In this document: one piece after another, positions 1 to 4,765 of the stretch | How the letters are laid out: every line of letters begins with the position of its first letter | Position numbering within the stretch: the first letter of the stretch is position 1 | DNA from: JBKHBQ01 sp046542305 | GTDB lineage: Bacteria > Bacteroidota > Bacteroidia > Bacteroidales > 4484-276 | NCBI GenBank assembly: GCA_046542305.1 | Contig: JBKHBQ010000200.1 | Span: 1 to 7,153 of the forward strand | Length of the DNA stretch: 7,153 bases | Reading direction: 5' to 3' | Position numbers and translations under genes: made by a program | The notes under the pieces: model-generated | What the model saw: only the letters and a program-made list of their open reading frames with translations | Databases searched by the model: none | What the model was told of the DNA's origin: nothing

Positions 1-183
1 TGAGGTATGATTGCCGACCACTGCCACCTGCTTTTCATGCAGCAGGGGCAGATAATCAGCCGTGCGGGCAGCGCCTGTTTCAAATTCCAGGTCGGGCTGC
101 ATTGGCTGAGCGGCAGCCCTGGGAGCGGATGAAAAAATAAAGACGATTATCAAGACCAATATTCCGGAGGTGTATTTTTCCAT
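1..183 (-). CDS. DUF1343 / NamZ-like exo-beta-N-acetylmuramidase, N-terminal fragment
   Basis: Reading the minus strand from ATG at 183 gives 61 open codons that run off the left edge. Residues 1-25 form a Sec signal peptide: a short n-region with one Lys, a hydrophobic core (ILVLIIVFIF), and an AAA-Q junction suited to signal peptidase I. The protein is therefore predicted to be exported to the periplasm. Residues 37-61 (TGAARTADYLPLLHEKQVAV and then VGNHTS) match the conserved start of the DUF1343 family, where an L-x-G-K-x-V-x-L-V-x-N-x-T-S pattern is usual. Characterised members (NamZ) remove terminal N-acetylmuramic acid from peptidoglycan fragments during wall recycling. Only about 60 of the usual roughly 400 residues are visible, so the catalytic residues cannot be checked. 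The gene is divergent from the ABC permease at 283. Confidence 0.72.
   Translation of the reverse strand, partial: MEKYTSGILVLIIVFIFSSAPRAAAQPMQPDLEFETGAARTADYLPLLHEKQVAVVGNHTS
69..83. repeat. 15-nt direct repeat, copy 1
   Basis: CAGCGCCTGTTTCAA occurs here and again at 509-523 in the same orientation. This copy lies inside the minus-strand muramidase gene and encodes part of its mature N-terminus, in a different strand and frame from copy 2. Chance repeats of this length are uncommon in a 7-kb window, but no function is evident. Confidence 0.4.
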
Positions 184-220
184 AACTGAAGCTTTGTTTT
201 TTTACATAACACTGGATTGC

Positions 221-228
221 CAAAAATA
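221..228 (-). promoter_or_regulatory. Bacteroidota -7 element for the muramidase gene
   Basis: The minus strand reads TATTTTTG here, an exact match to the Bacteroidota -7 consensus TAnnTTTG. Transcription would begin near 213-217 and leave a leader of about 30 nt before ATG 183. I do not see a clear TTTG about 19 nt further upstream, so the -33 half is weak or absent. Confidence 0.5.
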
Positions 229-234
229 AACAAA

Positions 235-264
235 TTTGGCCGAGATTTATTTTGGTTACTTTTG
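235..264 (+). promoter_or_regulatory. Bacteroidota -33/-7 promoter for the LolC-type permease
   Basis: TTTG at 235-238 and TACTTTTG at 257-264 fit the -33 TTTG and -7 TAnnTTTG consensus exactly, with an 18-nt spacer. The expected transcription start near 268-271 lies downstream of the TTG at 217 that opens the longest frame. That frame therefore cannot be translated from its first codon on this transcript, and the match supports the TTG at 283, giving a leader of about 12-15 nt. Confidence 0.65.
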
Positions 265-282
265 CATCAAACGATATCAGCT

Positions 283-1509
283 TTGAATTTCGAATTTTTT
301 ATAGCAAAAGGTGTTTTATCAGGGAAGCGTGGTGATTTTTCGCGTCCCATCGTCAGGCTTTCGGTAATCAGCATCACCCTCGGCCTGGCGGTGATGATTC
401 TGTCGGTGGCCATCACCACCGGTTTCAAATCGGCGATTTCCGAAAAGGTAATCGGTTTCGGATCGCACATCCAGATCACCAGCTACGATCTGAATAAATC
501 TTTCGAAACAGCGCCTGTTTCAATGGATCAGCCGTTTTACCCTTCGCTCGAAGACACTGCCGGGGTGAAGCATATCCAGGTATTTGCCACCAAATCGGGT
601 CTTATCAAAACCCAGGACCAGATTCACGGCATTGTGCTGAAAGGCATCTGGACGGATTTCGACTGGAGTTTTTTTCGCGATAAACTCGTGGATGGCACCC
701 CGCTCCTGATCGACGAAAACAACCGTACCGACGACATCCTGATCTCACGCAAAATCGCCAATACCCTCGGTTTTAACCTCGAAGACGAGGTAAGGGTTTA
801 TTTCATCAATGCCGATCAACTTACCCCCCGCGGACGGAAATTCCGGATTGCCGGCATTTACGAAACCGGTCTGGAAGAATTCGACGATCGCTATATTATC
901 GGAGATATCCGGCACATCCAGCGGCTGAACGGCTGGCAATCCCACCAGGTGAGCGGCTTCGAAGTGTTTGTGGAAGATTTCAGAAATATCGATCCCATCT
1001 TCGAAAAAGTTTACAATACCATCGGCTTCGACCTCAACGCCACCTCCATCCGCACGCTTTATCCGCAGATTTTCGACTGGCTCGACCTGCAGGATATGAA
1101 CGTGATCATCATCCTGGTGCTGATGGTCGCCGTGGCTGTCATCAACATGATCTCCACCCTGCTGATCCTCATTCTGGAAAAAGCCAATATGATCGGCATC
1201 CTGAAGGCGCTCGGTGCAAAGAACGTGTCGGTGCGAAAAATTTTCATGTACAATGCAGCATTTATCATCGGTCGCGGATTGCTGTTCGGAAACCTGCTCG
1301 GACTGGGAATTGCCCTGCTGCAACAACATTTTAGATTATTCAGGCTCGATCAGGAATCGTACTACGTGCCGTGGGTGCCGGTAAATCTCGACCTTTTGCC
1401 CGTGGTAATTCTCAATGCAGGTACGCTGCTGGTGTGTCTGTTATTCCTGTTGGTTCCCTCTTACGTCATTACCCGTATCACACCCGTAAAAGCCATCCGC
1501 TGGGAATAA
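283..1509 (+). CDS. LolC/LolE-type ABC transporter permease (MacB-core/FtsX), 408 aa
   Basis: This is an inner-membrane permease of the lipoprotein-release / MacB-FtsX class, which works with a separate ATPase to move lipoproteins toward the outer membrane. I place the start at TTG 283: the protein then begins LNFEFFIAK, the usual N-terminus of Bacteroidota homologues (MNFEFFIAKR), and the promoter at 235-264 excludes the TTG at 217. TM1 spans about residues 23-46 and is followed by a periplasmic core of about 225 residues. TM2 (about 272-298), TM3 (about 323-346) and TM4 (about 371-394) follow. The EKANMIGILKALGAKNVSVR stretch after TM2 is the cytoplasmic coupling helix typical of FtsX domains, and the C-terminus ITPVKAIRWE is also family-typical. 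Length is normal (about 400 aa). No LolD-like ATPase lies in the window, so the partner must be encoded elsewhere. LolC versus LolE, or a substrate other than lipoproteins, cannot be decided here. Confidence 0.85.
   Translation: MNFEFFIAKGVLSGKRGDFSRPIVRLSVISITLGLAVMILSVAITTGFKSAISEKVIGFGSHIQITSYDLNKSFETAPVSMDQPFYPSLEDTAGVKHIQVFATKSGLIKTQDQIHGIVLKGIWTDFDWSFFRDKLVDGTPLLIDENNRTDDILISRKIANTLGFNLEDEVRVYFINADQLTPRGRKFRIAGIYETGLEEFDDRYIIGDIRHIQRLNGWQSHQVSGFEVFVEDFRNIDPIFEKVYNTIGFDLNATSIRTLYPQIFDWLDLQDMNVIIILVLMVAVAVINMISTLLILILEKANMIGILKALGAKNVSVRKIFMYNAAFIIGRGLLFGNLLGLGIALLQQHFRLFRLDQESYYVPWVPVNLDLLPVVILNAGTLLVCLLFLLVPSYVITRITPVKAIRWE
509..523. repeat. 15-nt direct repeat, copy 2
   Basis: Second copy of CAGCGCCTGTTTCAA, inside the permease gene at the start of its periplasmic domain. 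The first copy is 440 nt upstream at 69-83. Flanking bases differ on both sides. Confidence 0.4.
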
Positions 1510-1527
1510 ACTCCTTTTCTGTTGCCT

Positions 1528-1567
1528 AAATCCGTCCACACCAATGTGGAATCGACGGGATTTTTTT
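1528..1567 (+). terminator. Bulged intrinsic terminator after the permease
   Basis: A perfect inner stem CCACA (1536-1540) / TGTGG (1545-1549) closes on a CCAA loop. An outer stem pairs AAATCCGT (1528-1535) with ACGGGATTT (1555-1563) with one bulged G, across a small internal loop AATCG. The 3' arm runs into seven T residues (1561-1567). It starts 18 nt after the permease stop, a good position for a Rho-independent terminator. Confidence 0.6.
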
Positions 1568-1595
1568 CAACATCAAATCTATCGGAAAATTACCT

Positions 1596-1673
1596 GGCCA
1601 GGGACAAACATTATAAAATCATTGTTTTGAAATGTCCTGGTCCGCAATGCCTGTTTTTCTGGCACGGTATTGC
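1596..1673 (+). other. Possible structured leader upstream of the DUF892 gene
   Basis: Two successive hairpins can be drawn by eye. GGCCAGGGACA (1596-1606) pairs with TGTCCTGGTCC (1633-1643), with one bulged G and one G-T pair around a 26-nt loop. Then GCAATGCC (1644-1651) pairs with GGC (1661-1663) and ATTGC (1669-1673) with an asymmetric internal loop. They sit 45-120 nt before the ATG at 1718. A TTGTTTTG at 1622-1629 matches TAnnTTTG at all but one position but has no -33 partner, and would place the start inside the first hairpin. The remainder of 1568-1717 is AT-rich, with no gene seen. Confidence 0.25.
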
Positions 1674-1717
1674 TGAATGCACGATGACGAATTATAAACT
1701 TCATAAAATCAATAATT

Positions 1718-2221
1718 ATGGCAAAAGATAAAATTTCAAGTTTGCACGACCTTTTTATACATGAATTACAACATCTGTACAGCGGCGAGGAACAGCTTAT
1801 CGAAGCGCTTCCCAAAATGGTCAAAGCCTCCTCGAACGCCAACCTTATCAAGGCTTTTCAGGATCATCTGGAGGAAACCAAAAAACAGAAGGAAAGGCTA
1901 GAAAAAGCAGGAGATATTCTGGGAAAGGATCTTTCCGGGAGAACATGCAAAGGCATGGAAGGCCTGATCAGTGAAGGTGAAGGCATTGTTAAAGCAGATG
2001 CCGACGAAAATGTGCGGGATGCAGGATTGATTGCCGCCGCACAAAAAGTGGAACATTACGAAATAGCCGGTTACGGAACGGCATCGTATTATGCCGGCCT
2101 GTTGGGTCATAACGAGGTTGCCGATCTGCTGAACGAAACACTGGAGGAAGAAAAGAAAGCCGACAGCAAACTCAACAGCATCGCTGTGAGCAGTGTGAAT
2201 GCAAAAGCTGAAAAAGCCTGA
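1718..2221 (+). CDS. DUF892 (YciE/YciF-family) ferritin-like stress protein
   Basis: A 167-aa all-helical protein of the DUF892 family, cytosolic, with a ferritin-like four-helix bundle and a presumed di-metal site. Family members are induced by osmotic, starvation or general stress, but their chemistry is unsettled. Four helices are readable: about 8-36 (HDLFIHELQHLYSGEEQLIE), 41-69 (carrying HLEETKKQ), 99-129 (carrying the family signature EHYEIAGYGT at 112-121) and 133-156. Acidic and His residues suited to metal binding include E16, E24/E25, E52/E53, H50, E112, H113, E115 and E143-E145. The loop CKGMEGLISEG (77-87) is also typical. Length is normal. Start: ATG in an A/T-rich context without a good Shine-Dalgarno. 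The neighbouring downstream gene is a stress-type SDR in the same direction, 111 nt away. Confidence 0.9.
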   Translation: MAKDKISSLHDLFIHELQHLYSGEEQLIEALPKMVKASSNANLIKAFQDHLEETKKQKERLEKAGDILGKDLSGRTCKGMEGLISEGEGIVKADADENVRDAGLIAAAQKVEHYEIAGYGTASYYAGLLGHNEVADLLNETLEEEKKADSKLNSIAVSSVNAKAEKA

Positions 2222-2262
2222 TTCTTCTTATGATGGATCAGATTGATTATTCCTGTAATTTA

Positions 2263-2321
2263 AAAAACTGTCTGAAATCAAATCCCAGTTACTGTGGCCT
2301 GTTTTCAGGCAGTTTTTCTTT
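2263..2321 (+). terminator. Terminator or attenuator-like hairpin between the DUF892 and SDR genes
   Basis: Two mutually exclusive structures share one 3' arm. The short one is GCCTG (2297-2301), TTTT loop, CAGGC (2306-2310), followed by AGTTTTTCTTT. The long one pairs AAAAACTGTCTG (2263-2274) with CAGGCAGTTTTT (2306-2317): 12 bp with one T-G wobble and a 31-nt loop. Either form could act as an intrinsic terminator for the DUF892 gene. The element ends 11-15 nt before the SDR start codon at 2333, so it could also reduce read-through into, or translation of, that gene. Confidence 0.5.
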
Positions 2322-2332
2322 AAAATCGATTT

Positions 2333-3400
2333 ATGATGAAAAATGAAGATAAAAAGCAAAAAGACGAAGACGTAAAGGAAAATCAACCTGCCTGGGTGCG
2401 CAAAAAAAAGCCTTCCACCGAAAAAGGCGACGGCCTGGAGGAATACATTCGCGCCGATCCGAACCTGAAACCGGGAGAAGTGGAAAAGGATGAAGAAGAA
2501 AAGGATCACCGAGAGCAAAAAAATAAAAACAAGATGAAAGAACACGAAAAAAGATCGGATAAGATACACAAGCAACAACAGGAACCACCCGGGTACGAAA
2601 CCCAACTCGACCCTGCGCCGCTGAGCATTCGCGACGGCTACAAAGGCAGCGGAAAGCTGAAGGATAAAGTGGCGCTGATCACTGGCGGCGACTCCGGCAT
2701 CGGGCGTGCCGTGGCCATCCATTTTGCGCGCGAGGGTGCCGATGTGGCCGTGATTTACCTCGAAGAAAGCCGCGATGCCCGCGATACCCGCGAAATGGTG
2801 GAAAAAGAAGGACGTAAATGCCTCCTGATAGAAGGTGACATCCGCAACCGCGAATTCTGCAAAGAGGCAGTGGCGAAAACCGTGGATACCTTCGGCAAGC
2901 TGAATATCCTGGTGAATCATGCCGGGGAACAACATCCCGAAAGCCGCCCCGAAGATATCGACCCGGACCTGATGGAACGCACCTATCAGACCAATATCTT
3001 TGCGATGTTCTACATGACGCAGCCGGCCCTGAAGCATCTCAACGAGTACGACTGCATCATCAATACCAGCAGCGTAACAGCCTATGCCGGAAGCAGTCAC
3101 CTCATCGATTATTCAGGAACCAACGGCGCCATCATGTCGTTCACACGTTCACTGGCCAAAAATCTTGTGAATCGGAAAATTCGCGTAAACGGCGTGGCCC
3201 CGGGACCTATCTGGACGCCACTGATCCCTTCTACCTTTGGAAGCGAAAAAGTGGGTAAGTTCGGAGAAAACACCCCCATGCAGCGAGCCGGGCAGCCCTC
3301 GGAAGTAGCGCCGGCATATGTATATCTTGCCTCGGAAGATGCTTCCTATGTTACCGGGCAAATGCTTCATGTCGACGGGGGCATGTCGGTGCAAAGCTGA
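2333..3400 (+). CDS. YdaD/YhdF-type general-stress SDR with charged N-terminal extension and altered active site
   Basis: A 355-aa classical short-chain dehydrogenase/reductase of the general-stress branch. The Rossmann core starts near residue 108 (GKLKDKVALITGG), with the glycine motif TGGDSGIG at 117-124, the family-typical linker PPGYETQLDPAPLSIRDGYK (85-104), Asn221, Ser247 and Tyr260. Two key positions deviate. The NNAG motif reads NHAG (195-198), and the catalytic YxxxK reads Y260-S-G-T-N264 (codon AAC at 3122-3124). That Lys normally binds the nicotinamide ribose and lowers the Tyr pKa, so ordinary oxidoreductase activity is doubtful. The first 80 residues are extremely hydrophilic (45 of 80 are K, R, D or E, nearly balanced in charge), well beyond the short extension usual for this branch. 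ATG 2333 and ATG 2336 are adjacent, and I cannot choose between them. Probably co-regulated with the DUF892 gene. The C-terminus is normal (DGGMSVQS). Confidence 0.88.
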   Translation: MMKNEDKKQKDEDVKENQPAWVRKKKPSTEKGDGLEEYIRADPNLKPGEVEKDEEEKDHREQKNKNKMKEHEKRSDKIHKQQQEPPGYETQLDPAPLSIRDGYKGSGKLKDKVALITGGDSGIGRAVAIHFAREGADVAVIYLEESRDARDTREMVEKEGRKCLLIEGDIRNREFCKEAVAKTVDTFGKLNILVNHAGEQHPESRPEDIDPDLMERTYQTNIFAMFYMTQPALKHLNEYDCIINTSSVTAYAGSSHLIDYSGTNGAIMSFTRSLAKNLVNRKIRVNGVAPGPIWTPLIPSTFGSEKVGKFGENTPMQRAGQPSEVAPAYVYLASEDASYVTGQMLHVDGGMSVQS

Positions 3401-3422
3401 TCCGTTGTTGCCGTCAGCTTTG
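3392..3422. terminator. Inverted repeat joining two convergent stop codons, possible bidirectional terminator
   Basis: CAAAGCTGA (3392-3400) and TCAGCTTTG (3414-3422) form a perfect 9-bp inverted repeat around a 13-nt loop. Each arm consists of the last three codons (Gln-Ser-stop) of one of the convergent genes, so the SDR and the sulfotransferase both end in CAA AGC TGA. A hairpin forms in both transcripts, but there is no T-tract on either side, so termination efficiency is uncertain. Confidence 0.45.
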
Positions 3423-4319
3423 TTGCAGCGGCGCACCCTGATGATATTTCATGCGGTGATAAACCTGTGCAATCTGCCGGAGATCGACGGAATTGGCAGC
3501 CACCGGCAAACGGTCATCCTGCCGGTGTTCAGGATAATTCAGCAAACTGAGGAGCGGGCCTGCCATTTCCCGGACCTGCATCACCTGTTCATCGGTTAAT
3601 GTTTCGGCCCATTGCCTCCGGCGACCTTTCTTTACATGGCCGGGATCTTTTTTCTTAAGCCTATCGAAATGCACCGCATTATTCAGCATTTCCATCATTT
3701 TTGTATCCGTTGGCAAATCCAGATAGCGGGCTAAATTGCCGGCAGTTTCACCGAAATTATCCAGCAAATGCTCATAGGCTATAAAATGAATGTGGTGCCG
3801 GTCTCTCAGCATCAGATAATCGCTGACATGCCAAATCCAGTCGTGGATAGTGCTTTCCAGACGATTCCTGATATAATCCTCAAAGGAGGGCTCGTTGTGG
3901 GGAAAGTATTTCTGCATGTAAGGCGTAAAGGCAAAGCGGGCTGCCGAAACCAGTACATCGCGCGGATCGCGGTAAATGTAAACCAGTTTATTGAATCGCC
4001 GCAGAATATCACCGATATATTCACACACCTCTGAATGCGTCCATACATGGTTACTTTTTTCCACATATGCATCCAGATCGGGAATGGGTTCGCGCAGCCG
4101 CGAACTTATTTTAAAATAACATTTTTCACGCTCGATATCCATCATATCGATGCCGGCCTGCTGGCTGTGGCTCAAATCCCAATGCCTTGCCTCCCGGTAA
4201 ATTGCGAGTGTTTTGATGAAACTCCCGCTAGGCAGGCTGTTTAAACGGTATAGTTGCTGAATGATATTATATAACCAGTAATTGCCCGATTTGGGCAACC
4301 CGATCTGAAGCAGCTTCAT
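3414..4319 (-). CDS. PAPS-dependent sulfotransferase-domain protein, 301 aa
   Basis: Soluble sulfotransferase (Pfam Sulfotransfer_1 type) expected to move sulfate from PAPS to an alcohol or amine acceptor in the cytosol. Numbered from ATG 4319: a 5'-phosphosulfate loop GLPKSGNYWL (7-16, with Lys10; bacterial homologues usually read PKSGNTW), a VWTHSEV segment carrying the probable catalytic His95, and a 3'-phosphate motif YIYRDPRDVLVSAARF (Arg117, Ser125). The C-terminal GHVKKGRRRQWAETLT corresponds to the RKGxxGxWK region of the family. The open frame extends upstream to a TTG at 4343, but AAGGA at 4325-4329 lies 5 nt before ATG 4319 and the protein then begins MKLLQIGLPKSG, so 4319 is preferred. 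ATG 4325 overlaps that AAGGA. No signal peptide or membrane segment is seen. It lies 51 nt downstream of the small gene at 4371-4646 and is probably in one transcript with it. The acceptor is unknown. Confidence 0.82.
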   Translation of the reverse strand: MKLLQIGLPKSGNYWLYNIIQQLYRLNSLPSGSFIKTLAIYREARHWDLSHSQQAGIDMMDIEREKCYFKISSRLREPIPDLDAYVEKSNHVWTHSEVCEYIGDILRRFNKLVYIYRDPRDVLVSAARFAFTPYMQKYFPHNEPSFEDYIRNRLESTIHDWIWHVSDYLMLRDRHHIHFIAYEHLLDNFGETAGNLARYLDLPTDTKMMEMLNNAVHFDRLKKKDPGHVKKGRRRQWAETLTDEQVMQVREMAGPLLSLLNYPEHRQDDRLPVAANSVDLRQIAQVYHRMKYHQGAPLQQS

Positions 4320-4370
4320 TCCCATCCTTTTTATCTCTGGCAACCTGTTGTATTTTTTCAGGACGTGTTG

Positions 4371-4646
4371 TTACGATCTTTCTACAAACTTGAAGAACCT
4401 GCTTTGCCGGGAGTCATCGGTTTTTTCCTGGTACAGAAAAGCCAGCTTTTTCTTTTCAAAGGTATCAAAGAAGGTGTTCCAGTCGATTGTTTTTAAATCC
4501 TCGTTGCTGTCCTGAAATTTAATGCGAAGCATCCCGGCAGGCGGCTCGATTTCTTCTGTTCCGCGCACCACAGCCGGTTGGCCGCTGCGCTCTTCTACCC
4601 ATTGCTTAATTACCTGATGGTCGGTGGTTGTTTTTGAATCAGCCAT
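4371..4646 (-). CDS. Small conserved protein (WVEER / FLYQE type), function unknown
   Basis: A 91-aa acidic-aromatic protein. I recognise the pattern of a widespread small family: TDHQVIKQWVEERSGQPAVV near residues 8-27, then a G-x-L-R-I-x-F strand (38-44), the IDWNTFFDTFEKKKLAFLYQ segment (54-73), and a Ser-Arg-Phe near the end. Homologues are usually about 90-100 aa, often labelled hypothetical and sometimes mislabelled as a glucan branching enzyme. I recall them near stress-response genes; that is from memory, not from this sequence. No signal peptide, membrane segment or cysteines are seen. Start: ATG 4644-4646 with only a weak GGA upstream. It is the first gene of the minus-strand pair with the sulfotransferase and is divergent from the SDR at 4766. 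Confidence 0.75.
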   Translation of the reverse strand: MADSKTTTDHQVIKQWVEERSGQPAVVRGTEEIEPPAGMLRIKFQDSNEDLKTIDWNTFFDTFEKKKLAFLYQEKTDDSRQSRFFKFVERS

Positions 4647-4765
4647 ATTCCAATTGTTTTTTAAGTTTATTATGCAGGGGGGATCGCAAAATCTGTTCCA
4701 TCACCGGAAATCCACAAATAGATGAATGGAAAAGTATTTGCTGTTGACCTTCCTGAAAAAACAGC
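4647..4765. promoter_or_regulatory. Divergent intergenic region with an inverted repeat at the SDR start
   Basis: These 119 nt separate the small minus-strand gene from the second SDR and must hold the promoter(s) of both. TGCTGTT (4739-4745) and AACAGCA (4760-4766) form a perfect 7-bp inverted repeat whose right arm includes the A of the first SDR start codon. CATGATCATG (4765-4774) is a perfect palindrome over both candidate start codons. Promoter candidates are weak: minus-strand TCTATTTG at 4722-4715 has one mismatch to TAnnTTTG, and plus-strand TAAGTTTA at 4662-4669 has one mismatch, with no clear -33 for either. Confidence 0.35.

Noticed and set aside
745..1329. Minus-strand open frame of 194 codons inside the permease gene
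   Set aside because: Runs of His, Asp and Gln opposite the hydrophobic membrane segments; an antisense artefact.
1672..1702. Sigma70-like TTGCTG-N17-TATAAA before the DUF892 gene
   Set aside because: Spacing is good, but Bacteroidota primary sigma factors use the TTTG/TAnnTTTG type. AT-rich sequence gives such matches easily.
1522..1731. Plus-strand open frame of 69 codons between the permease and DUF892 genes
   Set aside because: It runs through the terminator hairpin and the AT-rich leader and overlaps the DUF892 start. No family resemblance.
2228..3100. Minus-strand open frame of 290 codons opposite the first SDR
   Set aside because: Phe-rich low-complexity translation that mirrors the Lys/Glu-rich N-terminus of the SDR. 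No domain or start context.
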